Positions 40,901 to 48,446 of a stretch of 64,000 nucleotides of DNA are shown piece after piece. The position numbers and the translations under genes are program-made. Under the pieces are notes generated by a model, which made no database searches, had not been told where the DNA came from, and saw only the letters and a list, made by a program, of their open reading frames with translations. The stretch lies in contig NZ_JACHYC010000002.1 in the NCBI RefSeq assembly GCF_014192575.1, positions 992,001-1,056,000 on the forward strand. Reading direction: 5' to 3'. The DNA is from Variovorax sp. Sphag1AA (lineage in GTDB: Bacteria; Pseudomonadota; Gammaproteobacteria; Burkholderiales; Burkholderiaceae_C). Every line of letters begins with the position of its first letter. Position 1 is the first letter of the stretch.

Positions 40901-41523
40901 GCGCGCCGCGCTACTGGGCGCGCGACTACTCCGGACAGACCGGCTCGAAGCAGAACTGCAGCGGCACGTTGCCCGAGCCCTGGCCGGTGGCTGTCTGGGT
41001 GCGTGACGTGCTGACCGGTCGACGCGGCGAAGAAACCCAGGTGGCGACCGCGCCTCCGCCTCCGGCGCCACCGGTGGCGCTCCCTGGCGGTGCGTGGCCG
41101 CCGACCTACGGGCCCGCGGCGCCCGGTGGCAGCGTGCCTACGCCCGCGCCCGCGCCCGCCACGCCACCACCCGACGTCTGCGCGGGCGCGGTGATCTACA
41201 TCCAGACCTACGGCACCGCATTGCGCGACAAGGCGCGCAACTGGCGTGGACCCTGGCGTGCGCTTGGCGCCTCGGTGCCGCCGATCGAAGACGTGCTCAG
41301 CACCTCTCGTCGTGCAGGGCGCGCACCGCCGGTCGGCCATCCTGATCCGACGGTGGTCATCCGCGAAGATTCATCGCGCGCTTGCGCGCAGGCGCTCATC
41401 CAGACCGCGAATTCGCCCACCGGCCAGCCGTGGGTCATCAAGTTGCTGCCGCGATCGATCAAGGCCGAGCCGGGCGCGATCGAAGTCTGGCTGCCACGGA
41501 CCCGGGATGCGTCCGGGAACTGA
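37969..41523 (+). CDS. Patatin-like phospholipase with an inserted multi-span membrane domain
   Basis: This 1184-residue protein has the patatin oxyanion loop SGGGIRSATFCLGLL (31-45), nucleophile S64 in STVSGGGY, and dyad aspartate D636 in LSDGGHFENTAAYALL. Between these lie about 570 residues with some eight hydrophobic spans (about 135-430). After residue 700 come a probable span (AVTASIGIGTAATFGVAAW) and a Pro-rich linker (PPPPAPP). The last 140 residues form a domain of unknown type. The usual G-x-S-x-G reads T-V-S-G-G. It would hydrolyse phospholipid acyl esters. The ATG at 37969 is preceded by GAGGAGCGGC. Confidence 0.8.
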   Translation: MDETIQQLVGERRRALHGVDDGHRPWGLALSGGGIRSATFCLGLLKSLAERRQLLKFDLISTVSGGGYIGATIGRLCTDAKSPDDVREIERALGDVDRARFGWWLRANGRYLIPGGLRDTLFAAALYLRNLLGTHIELAIAASLIGMVLAATNLLLWDAVFRAVDLNSVPPDSVSSVTDLDATQYVRLLVEWATQWPTLWFTLVGPFIASVVLACAYWSVRDKYSPASILLQIGMWLALGIGAAFIGGPLVQRYSGPLWITPAFVGFAMCWVVALTWVLFHGRRKLAAAMRNELTDRLASVINTALLILMLGLLDRSAWWLAAEDSQQRVSYGAVLLVLAAVLRGVLPMLLSHRQEIPGVGKSLMLTIASLLGLVLAFCLAAWWIGVVYTVALLPVFTPAGLDFTRGWAWLGTIAVIIGSYAFVTGRNFGFLNVSSLHMFYKARIVRGYLGAANARRLGASPVDQVSGLEPPQVPVGEVDPHDDLSQLRYSPQRHGGPVHLVNICINQTHSTKDKLFNRDRKSQPLTVGPLGWMQAGGAQWTQAHGDGALTLGAWTAISGAAFAPGLGRLTKRGLATLSVFAGLRLGYWWNSADAGIVQRGAVVHSSPLLMKTRFLLLECFGAFPGSSSANWYLSDGGHFENTAAYALLRQEAALIVMADCGADPDYRFCDLEILIRRARIDLNAEITFMKPRPGADWKHLEAFGSLNDLASPSSQACLALAQVRYASGATGQIVLVKPNVSASLPVDLVNFKAANPLFPQQPTTDQFFDEAQWESYFRLGAEIGNRLEDEMLSHVATGAVGLFVPDDGQPDSTPHAGKSGDKDSATAAAVGSMSRLQARVLKAGAVTASIGIGTAATFGVAAWQGIDSWRAQRADQEKSENGAFKDLTERWAHLHSGNGSGDAPALLAAELLRTGDLLCREGSDNFMARFRLSVRIVDDAKQACGNEVAGQRSPACLRLLDPGNGIDCLQPAQAPPCAPRYWARDYSGQTGSKQNCSGTLPEPWPVAVWVRDVLTGRRGEETQVATAPPPPAPPVALPGGAWPPTYGPAAPGGSVPTPAPAPATPPPDVCAGAVIYIQTYGTALRDKARNWRGPWRALGASVPPIEDVLSTSRRAGRAPPVGHPDPTVVIREDSSRACAQALIQTANSPTGQPWVIKLLPRSIKAEPGAIEVWLPRTRDASGN

Positions 41524-41609
41524 GCTGCTGCGCCACGCAGTTCACCTGCCGTGGTGATGACAGCGCATCGAACGAGGTGCCCAATCGTCCGCATTCCAGG
41601 AGGACGGCC

Positions 41610-41927
41610 ATGGACACATCACCGATCGCAGGCCTCGTGGCCGCTTGCGCATTGATCGCCGCGTGCGAGTCCCAGCCAGCGGTGACCTTCGTCGCAAACG
41701 GCAGCCAGTTCAATGTGCTGAGCCTCACCGACGAAAGGGACACGTGCGACGCGCCGGCCCGTCTCGGCTACCTGACGTGGTGGGACGGCGCCACGCTGCG
41801 CGGCTGCTGGGTGCGTGACGGCGGGCACATCCGCATGCGGATCACGGACCTGGACGACCTTCGCATCCCCGTCGGCGACTTCCGCAGCACCGAGATCGCG
41901 GACTACCGCAATCGCACGCTGGACTGA
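41610..41927 (+). CDS. Small putative lipoprotein
   Basis: This is a 105-residue protein. A short hydrophobic start ends in LIAAC (lipobox-like, near residue 19). The mature part has two more Cys (DTCDAPA and RGCWVRDGG) that may pair. The ATG follows CCAGGAGGACGGCC, a strong ribosome-binding site. It lies 86 bases after the patatin gene and may be co-transcribed. Family not recognised. Confidence 0.65.
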   Translation: MDTSPIAGLVAACALIAACESQPAVTFVANGSQFNVLSLTDERDTCDAPARLGYLTWWDGATLRGCWVRDGGHIRMRITDLDDLRIPVGDFRSTEIADYRNRTLD

Positions 41928-41933
41928 GCCCGT

Positions 41934-43628
41934 CTAGTCTCCGCCGGGTCGCCACACGCGCGCGAGCACTCCCAGCTTGGCGCGGAAGGTGGCGCGCTCG
42001 TCGGACAGCACGTCGATGAAGTCCGACAGCCGCTTCGACTTGACCATGGTGTAGACCGTGAGCCAGGTGGTGAGCACGAAGACGATGCCGAACCACGTGA
42101 GCTTGCGCCACATCGGCGAGTCTGCTTCGGCGAGCAGGTTCATGCCGAGGAAACCCGTCGTGATGGTGCCGACCAGGCCAAAGAGCGTCACCACGGTGAG
42201 CCGCACCACCGTATTGGCCTGTCTGCGGAGGCTGTCGGCGTCGAGGTAGGTGTTCATGTCTGCGATGCGCTCCTTGACCTCTGCGTAGAGCGGATCGAGG
42301 CCGAGGTGCGTCGTGCACAGGTGCGACAGCGCACGCACCTGCGCCTGTTCGGAGATCTCGTGGAACCAGTAGCGGTGCGTGAAGCGCAGGAAGCCTTCGA
42401 AGCACGCGCGGATCGCACGCTTGAAGCGCTTGACGCTCACCACGTCGTGGATGTCGAGCCGGCGCAATGCTTCGACCAGCCGGTCCGAATACATCAGCAG
42501 CGAGGCCTTCTGGAAGTGCGCGATCAGGAACAGCAGGAAATGCTGGTGGCGAAACTGCGCAAGCACGCCGCGGTCGCGGCAGCAGAAGAAGTCCGAATCC
42601 GCCTGGCCCACCACGACGAGTGCCCGCCCGTTGCACAGGTAGCGCGTGTTCGGAGCGGCTCCAGCGTTGACCCAGAAGCGGTCGTAGCAGTAGCGCTGCT
42701 CGAAGTCGAGCATCAGGTCTTCGCCGAAGGGCAGGGGGCCTGTGCCTGATACCGCCGGTTCGGCCGCGCCGGAGACCAGCGCAAGGCGTACGAAATCCGC
42801 CCGCGACAGCCGGCGCGGATCGTCGAGCGCGAGATAGGCCATCACCGGCATGCGGTAGTACTCGATCTGCCGGTAGCGCAGCTCGCCGGGTTCTTCGGAT
42901 TGGTCGAGTACCAGCGGCTGCATGAGCCACGCCCAGTGCGCCGCGATGCGCGGCGCGCGGTGTTCGGCCACGTGCGAAAGAAAGGACTCGCGCTGCTGCG
43001 CATCGGACGCGGCGAGTACCTGCCCATCGGCGCCGAGCCACTCGACGCTGTGCATGCAGTGCAGCGCTTCGCCGTTCGCGTCCCAGCCACCGGGATAGGC
43101 GCGGCCGAATCGATAGAGGATCTCGTGCGCCATCGGCAGGCTGAGCATGTCGGCACCGACTTCGACATTGAGCATCACCACATCGACGTCGAAGAAGAAG
43201 TAGAGGTCGACATGCACCACCTGCAGCGTGATGGGTGCATCGCCCGCATGCGGCCGCACGCGCACTGCGGCCACGTCGCTCCGACGGAAGACGCGCATCG
43301 GCGAATCACCTTCGGGGTTTGCTGCGCGCCCGCGGCGGCCATCGCCATACAGGAAGCGCTGCACGTAGGGCAGGAAGCTCACGAACTCGTTGTAGTGGCG
43401 CTCGTGAAAGCGGTCGCTGCTGCCGGTGTATTCGTCGATCTCTTCGCGCCACGGCGATGCATCGCCCATGTCGCGCAGCACTTGCCACGGGCCTCGCCTT
43501 GAAGGCCGGGCCTCGCGCGTCGTCATCAGGCGAACGGGCCACAGCAGGTTCTGGCGCAGGTGGTGCACCGTGGGGGCGCTCTCCGTTTCTGCCTGCTGTG
43601 CTCTTGCTTCTGTTGTTGTGTCCAGCAT
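41934..43628 (-). CDS. CorA-like two-span membrane protein with large N-terminal domain
   Basis: This 564-residue protein has the C-terminal two-span plan of the CorA (2-TM-GxN) family. The GMN triplet lies at 495-497 at the end of the first span, and the second span (FGIVFVLTTWLTVYTMV) follows. The N-terminal 400 or so residues are longer than in CorA and end in the long helices that form the funnel (KERIADMNTYLDADSLRRQ). It is probably a pentameric magnesium or other cation channel. The EYYRMPVMAYLALDD region is not known to me from CorA. Confidence 0.75.
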   Translation of the reverse strand: MLDTTTEARAQQAETESAPTVHHLRQNLLWPVRLMTTREARPSRRGPWQVLRDMGDASPWREEIDEYTGSSDRFHERHYNEFVSFLPYVQRFLYGDGRRGRAANPEGDSPMRVFRRSDVAAVRVRPHAGDAPITLQVVHVDLYFFFDVDVVMLNVEVGADMLSLPMAHEILYRFGRAYPGGWDANGEALHCMHSVEWLGADGQVLAASDAQQRESFLSHVAEHRAPRIAAHWAWLMQPLVLDQSEEPGELRYRQIEYYRMPVMAYLALDDPRRLSRADFVRLALVSGAAEPAVSGTGPLPFGEDLMLDFEQRYCYDRFWVNAGAAPNTRYLCNGRALVVVGQADSDFFCCRDRGVLAQFRHQHFLLFLIAHFQKASLLMYSDRLVEALRRLDIHDVVSVKRFKRAIRACFEGFLRFTHRYWFHEISEQAQVRALSHLCTTHLGLDPLYAEVKERIADMNTYLDADSLRRQANTVVRLTVVTLFGLVGTITTGFLGMNLLAEADSPMWRKLTWFGIVFVLTTWLTVYTMVKSKRLSDFIDVLSDERATFRAKLGVLARVWRPGGD

Positions 43629-43678
43629 CGCGCCAGTGTAGGCATCCGCATGACTTAGGGGAATCCCTATGACGGTGC

Positions 43679-43692
43679 TGAAACCGGTTTCA
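43679..43692. promoter_or_regulatory. PtxS-type operator TGAAACCGGTTTCA
   Basis: This is a perfect 14-base palindrome, the form known for the LacI-family repressor PtxS of Pseudomonas. It lies just upstream of a TATACT hexamer and 84 bases before the first gene of the operon that ends in a LacI-family regulator gene. It covers where the -35 would be, so binding would block transcription. It also lies 50 bases from the divergent CorA-like gene. Confidence 0.8.
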
Positions 43693-43694
43693 CA

Positions 43695-43700
43695 TATACT
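43695..43700 (+). promoter_or_regulatory. Likely -10 element TATACT of the ketogluconate operon
   Basis: TATACT lies 2 bases after the operator palindrome and is a good -10. No strong -35 is visible, which fits a promoter that is weak or helped by an activator. Start of transcription would be near 43707. Confidence 0.55.
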
Positions 43701-43709
43701 GACTTGGCC

Positions 43710-43732
43710 CGCGATGAAGTGCGTTCATCGCG
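43710..43732. promoter_or_regulatory. Perfect 9-base inverted repeat in the operon leader
   Basis: CGCGATGAA-GTGCG-TTCATCGCG lies just after the expected start of transcription. It may be a leader hairpin or a second operator with a different binder. It does not resemble the PtxS palindrome. Confidence 0.5.
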
Positions 43733-43775
43733 AAATGCACCAACTGCGAACACGCACTCCAGCCTTGTTTCCTCC

Positions 43776-44447
43776 GTGAAATACCAATTCCAGTTCGACG
43801 CCGTTTTCGCCGCCTGGCCGCTGCTGCTGAAGGGCACCTGGATCACGATCCAGCTCTCGCTCGTGGCGACGCTCCTGGGCCTGGTGGTGGCCATCTTCTG
43901 CGCCTGGGGCAAGGTCTCGGGGCCCAAGTGGCTGCGCTTCATCGTCAACGCGTACATCGAGGTCATCCGCAATACGCCGTTCCTGGTGCAGCTCTTCTTC
44001 TTTTTCTTCGCGCTGCCTGCGGTGGGCCTTCGGTGGTCGCCCTACACCGCGGCGTTGACGGCGATGGTCGTCAACCTCGGCGCCTATGCGGCAGAGATCG
44101 TCCGTGCCGGCATCGAGTCGATTCCCAAGGGCCAGATCGAGGCGGGCAGGGCGCTCAACCTCAAGGGCTGGGAGATCTTCCGCTTCATCATCATCAAGCC
44201 CGCACTGAAGGCCATCTACCCGGCGCTCACCAGCCAGTTCATCCTGCTGATGCTGAGCTCCGCAGTGGTGTCCGTGATCTCGGCGGATGACCTCACCTCG
44301 GTCGCGGCAAACCTGCAGTCGCAGACCTTCCGCAGCTTCGAGATCTACATCGTGGTCGCGGGCATCTATCTCGCGCTGGCGCTGTCGTTCTCGGCGCTGT
44401 TCAAGCTGATCTATCGGCGCACCCTCAACTATCCGGACAGGCGCTGA
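43776..44447 (+). CDS. ABC transporter permease, polar amino acid (HisM/GlnP) type
   Basis: This is a 223-residue permease with some five spans and the PAAT-family loop EIVRAGIESIPKGQIEAGRALNLKG split over 108-132. The GTG at 43776 is chosen because family members start close to (M)xYQFxF. An upstream TTG would begin at the predicted transcript start. No Shine-Dalgarno is visible before the GTG. It is first in an eight-gene run. The usual substrates of the family are amino acids, but the enzymes downstream point to a sugar acid. Confidence 0.87.
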   Translation: MKYQFQFDAVFAAWPLLLKGTWITIQLSLVATLLGLVVAIFCAWGKVSGPKWLRFIVNAYIEVIRNTPFLVQLFFFFFALPAVGLRWSPYTAALTAMVVNLGAYAAEIVRAGIESIPKGQIEAGRALNLKGWEIFRFIIIKPALKAIYPALTSQFILLMLSSAVVSVISADDLTSVAANLQSQTFRSFEIYIVVAGIYLALALSFSALFKLIYRRTLNYPDRR

Positions 44448-44452
44448 ACACC

Positions 44453-45106
44453 ATGCGTACCTTCGGCTTTCCAGAATTCCTGTTCATCCTCCAGGCGGCC
44501 CAGTGGACGCTGGCGTTGTCGGCGATCGCCTTCGTCGGCGGCGCGATCCTGGGGCTCGTCATCGCATTGGCGCGCACTTCGGAGAACAAGGTCGCGCAAG
44601 CGCTGTCCACCGGCTTCATCCAGATCTTCCAGGGCACGCCGCTGCTGCTGCAGCTCTTCCTGATCTTCTTCGGCGCACCGGTGCTGGGCTTCGACATCAA
44701 TCCGTGGATCGCTGCCGGCGTGGCGCTCATCCTCAACAGCGCAGCCTTCCTCGGCGAGATCTGGCGCGGTTGCATCCAGGCGATTCCGCGAGGCCAGTGG
44801 GAGGCGGCGCATGCGCTCAACCTCAGCTACACCTCGCTGATGCGCGACGTGGTGCTGCCGCAGGCCTTCAAGATCGCACTGCCGCCGACGGTGGGCTACG
44901 TGGTGCAGATCATCAAGGGCACTTCGCTCGCGGCCATCATCGGCTTCACCGAAGTCACGCGCGCCGGGCAGATCATCAACAACGCGACCTTCCAGCCGCT
45001 GGAAGTGTTCACGACGGTGGCAGCGATCTACTTCGTCATCTGCTGGCCGCTGTCGCTGCTGGCTGCGCGCATGGAGCGCCAACGCGCTCGCGCCCTTGCT
45101 CGCTGA
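44453..45106 (+). CDS. ABC transporter permease, polar amino acid type, second subunit
   Basis: This 217-residue inner-membrane permease pairs with the one 5 bases upstream. It has five or so spans and the loop EIWRGCIQAIPRGQWEAAHALN that docks with the ATPase. Together the two make a heterodimeric channel. The short spacing shows co-translation. Substrate is inferred from the operon only. Confidence 0.88.
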   Translation: MRTFGFPEFLFILQAAQWTLALSAIAFVGGAILGLVIALARTSENKVAQALSTGFIQIFQGTPLLLQLFLIFFGAPVLGFDINPWIAAGVALILNSAAFLGEIWRGCIQAIPRGQWEAAHALNLSYTSLMRDVVLPQAFKIALPPTVGYVVQIIKGTSLAAIIGFTEVTRAGQIINNATFQPLEVFTTVAAIYFVICWPLSLLAARMERQRARALAR

Positions 45107-45148
45107 ATCTCTTTTCATTTCACCTGTTCTCAACCTAGGAGACTTCGC

Positions 45149-45946
45149 ATGATCCGTATGACCACCCGCCGCGCTGCCGTCGCAGCCCTCGGCCTGGGCG
45201 CCGCACTCACCGTGTTCGCACCGCTCGCTTCCGCACAGAGCGTCGCCGACATCAAGAAGAAGGGCGAGGTCACCATCGGCATGCTGGTCGACTTCCCGCC
45301 CTACGGCACGACCAACGCGCAGAACCAGCCCGACGGCTACGACGCCGACGTCGCCAAGCTGCTCGCCAAGGACTGGGGCGTGAAGGCCAACATCGTTCCG
45401 GTGACCGGCCCGAACCGCATTCCCTTCCTGCTGACCAACAAGGTCGACCTGCTCGTCGCCTCGCTCGCGATCACGCCCGAGCGCGCGAAGCAGGTGCAGT
45501 TCTCGCAGCCTTACGCTGCCGCAACCATCGTTCTGTATGGCAAGAAGGCGCTGCCGATCAAGAGCGCTGCCGACCTGAAGACCGTGCGCGTGGGCGTGGC
45601 CCGTGCCAGCACTCAGGACGTGGCCGTGACCAAGGCCGCGCCGGAAGGCACCGAGATCCGCCGCTTCGACGATGACGCATCCGCCATGCAGGCGCTGATG
45701 TCGGGCCAGGTCGATGCGATCGGCGCTTCGACCACCGTTGCCGCGCAGATCGCCAAGCGCGTGCCGGCCGACACCTTCGAAAACAAGTTCACGCTGGTGC
45801 AGCAGAACATGGGCATCGCGATGCGTCCGGGCCAGGACGACCTGCTCAAGAACGTCAACGAGTTCGTGCAGAAGAACACCGCGAATGGCGAGCTGAACAA
45901 GCTCTACAACAAGTGGCTGCAGACCGATCTGCCCAAGCTGCAGTAA
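45149..45946 (+). CDS. Periplasmic solute-binding protein, family 3
   Basis: This 265-residue binding protein has a signal peptide ending near ASAQ (residue 30) and the family 3 pattern (VTIGMLVDFPPYGTTNAQNQPDGYDADVA split at 41-67; ITPERAKQVQFSQPY). Typical family 3 proteins carry an Arg that holds the carboxylate of an amino acid; a sugar acid also has a carboxylate. The ATG follows CTAGGAGACTTCGC. It is the probable specificity subunit for 2-ketogluconate or a similar acid. Confidence 0.9.
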   Translation: MIRMTTRRAAVAALGLGAALTVFAPLASAQSVADIKKKGEVTIGMLVDFPPYGTTNAQNQPDGYDADVAKLLAKDWGVKANIVPVTGPNRIPFLLTNKVDLLVASLAITPERAKQVQFSQPYAAATIVLYGKKALPIKSAADLKTVRVGVARASTQDVAVTKAAPEGTEIRRFDDDASAMQALMSGQVDAIGASTTVAAQIAKRVPADTFENKFTLVQQNMGIAMRPGQDDLLKNVNEFVQKNTANGELNKLYNKWLQTDLPKLQ

Positions 45947-45973
45947 GCACCTAGGCCAACGCAGGGAACACCC

Positions 45974-46747
45974 ATGACTGACGCAGTCACGACCCACGCA
46001 GGCACGGACACCATCATCCGGCTCGAGGCGGTGAACAAGTGGTACGGCACCTTCCAGGTGCTGACCGACATCGACCTTTCGGTGCGCACCGGCGAACGCA
46101 TCGTGATCTGCGGCCCCTCGGGCTCGGGCAAGTCGACGCTGATCCGCTGCATCAACCGGCTTGAGACGGTGCAGAAGGGCCGCATCGAAGTCGACGGCAT
46201 CGGGCTCACGGCAGGCGGCAAGAACGTCGATGCGGTGCGCGCCGAGGTCGGCATGGTGTTCCAGCAGTTCAACCTGTTCCCGCACCTCACCATCCTGCAG
46301 AACTGCACGTTGGCGCCGATGCGCTCGCGCGGCATGTCGAAGGCGCAGGCGGAAGAGGTCGCGATGAAATACCTCACACGCGTGCGCATCCCGGACCAGG
46401 CGCACAAGTACCCGAGCCAGCTTTCCGGCGGCCAGCAGCAACGTGTGGCGATCGCGCGTGCGCTGTGCATGTCGCCGAAGATCATGTTGTTCGACGAGCC
46501 CACTTCGGCGCTCGACCCCGAGATGGTCAAGGAAGTGCTCGACACCATGATCGGCCTCGCCGAAGACGGCATGACCATGCTGTGCGTTACGCATGAAATG
46601 GGTTTCGCACGCAGCGTGGCCGATCGCGTGATCTTCATGGCGGACGGCAAGATCATCGAGCAGGGTGCGCCGACCGAGTTCTTCGGCAACCCGAAGCACG
46701 AGAAGACCCGGCAGTTCCTCGGCCAGATCCTGAGCTCGCATCACTGA
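45974..46747 (+). CDS. ABC transporter ATP-binding protein, polar amino acid (GlnQ) type
   Basis: This 257-residue ATPase has Walker [10 protein letters not shown], the Q-loop [12 protein letters not shown], signature [15 protein letters not shown], Walker B IMLFDEP and H-loop CVTHEMGFA. It matches GlnQ/HisP-type proteins over the whole length. Its stop overlaps the next start (TGATGG), which couples the transporter to the enzymes. Confidence 0.93.
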   Translation: MTDAVTTHAGTDTIIRLEAVNKWYGTFQVLTDIDLSVRTGERIVICGPSGSGKSTLIRCINRLETVQKGRIEVDGIGLTAGGKNVDAVRAEVGMVFQQFNLFPHLTILQNCTLAPMRSRGMSKAQAEEVAMKYLTRVRIPDQAHKYPSQLSGGQQQRVAIARALCMSPKIMLFDEPTSALDPEMVKEVLDTMIGLAEDGMTMLCVTHEMGFARSVADRVIFMADGKIIEQGAPTEFFGNPKHEKTRQFLGQILSSHH

Positions 46748-47499
46748 TGGCCACGCCGGTCCTCATTTCTCTTTCATCCTTCGGCGCTGCCGAGATCGGC
46801 CGCCACGGGCAGCTCTGGTGCGCGCAGCTTGCGAAGGCGGCAGGCGCGGACAGCGTCGAAGTGCGCGGTGAGTTGCTGCGCGATCCCGCAGCCGAATTGC
46901 CGGCGCTGGCCGGTCTTGCAACCGTCTTTTCGAGCCCTGAAGGTCTGTTTGCCCAGGGCGGCGACTTCGACGAAGCGGCGCTCGGCCGTGGCATCGCGGC
47001 GGCAACCACGCTGGGCGCTGCACGGTTGAAGATGGCCATTGGCGACTTCGGCCCGTCGTCGCACGGTTCATTGGCTGGTCTCAAGGCCCGCCTGGCCGAA
47101 ACTTCGATCGAACTCGTCATCGAGAACGACCAGACCGTGTCTGCCGGCACGTTGTCCGCGTTGCAAGCCTTCTTCGATTCGGCCGATCGTGTCGGGCTTG
47201 ACCTCGGCATGACCTTCGACATGGGCAACTGGCACTGGCTTGGCGAGTGTCCTCTGCAGGCCGCACAGGCGCTGGGTCATCGAGTCCGCTACGTGCATTG
47301 CAAGGGCGTGCAGCGTCTGCCGGCAAAGTGGGTCGCGGTGCCCCTGGCCGATTCGATCGCGCCGTGGCGCTCAGTGCTGCGCGCGCTGCCGGCCGATGTG
47401 CCGCATGCCATCGAATACCCGCTGATCGGCGATGATCTGCTCGCTGTCACGCGCGACCAGATCGCGCACATCCGATCACTGCGAAACACAACAACATGA
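46747..47499 (+). CDS. kguE: Sugar phosphate isomerase/epimerase-family protein (KguE-like)
   Basis: This 250-residue TIM-barrel protein of the AP-endonuclease-2/xylose-isomerase-like superfamily has likely metal ligands in IENDQT, FDMGNWHW, YVHCKG and HAIEYPL. In Pseudomonas the kgu operon begins with a protein of this kind, KguE, whose exact reaction is unsettled. The ATG overlaps the ATPase stop by 1 base, and its stop overlaps the kinase start by 4 bases. The symbol rests on operon order and length. Confidence 0.75.
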   Translation: MATPVLISLSSFGAAEIGRHGQLWCAQLAKAAGADSVEVRGELLRDPAAELPALAGLATVFSSPEGLFAQGGDFDEAALGRGIAAATTLGAARLKMAIGDFGPSSHGSLAGLKARLAETSIELVIENDQTVSAGTLSALQAFFDSADRVGLDLGMTFDMGNWHWLGECPLQAAQALGHRVRYVHCKGVQRLPAKWVAVPLADSIAPWRSVLRALPADVPHAIEYPLIGDDLLAVTRDQIAHIRSLRNTTT

Positions 47500-48446
47500 C
47501 TTCATCTGCCTTCGATGTCGCTCTGTTCGGCGAGGCCATGCTGCTGCTGGTCGCCGACCAGCCCGGCCCGATCGAGAACGCCACCGCTTTCCACAAGCGC
47601 ACTGCCGGTGCCGAAACCAATGTGGCCATCGGCCTCGCGCGCCTCGGCCTGAAGGTCGGCTGGGCAAGCCGGCTCGGCACCGATTCGATGGGGCGCGCGC
47701 TGCTCGCCACGATGAAGGGCGAGGGCATCGATTGCTCGCACGTCATCAGCGACGCGACACAGCGCACCGGCCTGCAGTTCAAGGGCCGCGTGACCGACGG
47801 CAGCGATCCGCCGGTCGAGTCTCATCGCAAGAACTCGGCGGCAAGCTTCATGGGCCCGGCCGATGTCGATGAAGACTGGCTGCGCTCGGCGCGCCATCTG
47901 CACGCGACCGGCGTGTTCGCGGCGATCTCCGACACGAGCCTCCAGGCTGCGATCAAATCGATGGACGTGATGCGCGCAGCCGGCCGCACCATCTCTTTCG
48001 ATCCCAACCTGCGCCCGACGCTCTGGTCTTCGCCGGAGGTGATGCGGCACTGGATCAACGACCTCGCGGCGCGCGCCGACTGGGTGCTGCCCGGCATCGA
48101 GGAGGGCCTGATCCTGACCGGCCACGACACGCCTGAAGCCATCGCGCGCTTCTACCGTGAGCGCGGCGCGAAGCTGGTGGTAGTCAAGCTCGGCGCGAAG
48201 GGTGCCTACTACGACAGCGATGTCGCGGGCACCGGCATCGTGGAAGGCTTCCCGGTCAAGGAAGTGATCGACACGGTCGGCGCCGGTGACGGTTTCGCTG
48301 CCGGCGTGGTCAGTGCCTTGCTCGAAGGCAAGTCGGTGCCTGAAGCCGTGCGCCGCGGCGCGTGGATCGGCGCGCGCGCAGTGCAAGTGCTGGGTGACAC
48401 CGAAGGCTTGCCGACGCGCAAGCAACTCGAGGAGGCCAAGCTGTGA
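47496..48446 (+). CDS. kguK: PfkB-family sugar acid kinase, probable 2-ketogluconokinase
   Basis: This 316-residue ribokinase-type enzyme has AGAETNVAIGLARLG near the N-terminus and the anion hole and base D265 in DTVGAGDGFAAG. It would phosphorylate 2-ketogluconate at C6, or 2-keto-3-deoxygluconate if it is KdgK; the two are similar in sequence. The neighbours (KguE-like, KguD-like, PtxS-like, PtxS palindrome) favour KguK. It overlaps the genes on both sides by 4 bases. Confidence 0.8.
   Translation: MTSSAFDVALFGEAMLLLVADQPGPIENATAFHKRTAGAETNVAIGLARLGLKVGWASRLGTDSMGRALLATMKGEGIDCSHVISDATQRTGLQFKGRVTDGSDPPVESHRKNSAASFMGPADVDEDWLRSARHLHATGVFAAISDTSLQAAIKSMDVMRAAGRTISFDPNLRPTLWSSPEVMRHWINDLAARADWVLPGIEEGLILTGHDTPEAIARFYRERGAKLVVVKLGAKGAYYDSDVAGTGIVEGFPVKEVIDTVGAGDGFAAGVVSALLEGKSVPEAVRRGAWIGARAVQVLGDTEGLPTRKQLEEAKL

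Noticed and set aside
41040..41175. Pro/Ala-coding runs in the patatin gene as a DNA tandem repeat
   Set aside because: The bases repeat only loosely (GCGCCCGCGCCCGC) and the pattern is explained by a Pro-rich protein linker.
37969..43628. Patatin and CorA-like genes as an anti-phage module
   Set aside because: Both families include defence effectors, but there is no cyclase, sensor, nuclease or mobile element nearby, the genes are convergent and a small lipoprotein lies between. Nothing supports a defence role.
43710..43732. Leader inverted repeat as a riboswitch
   Set aside because: It is a single short hairpin with no conserved aptamer pattern and no terminator after it.
43704..43775. 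TTG at 43704 as the start of the first permease
   Set aside because: It lies at or before the predicted transcript start and would add 24 hydrophilic residues across the hairpin; the GTG at 43776 gives the family N-terminus.
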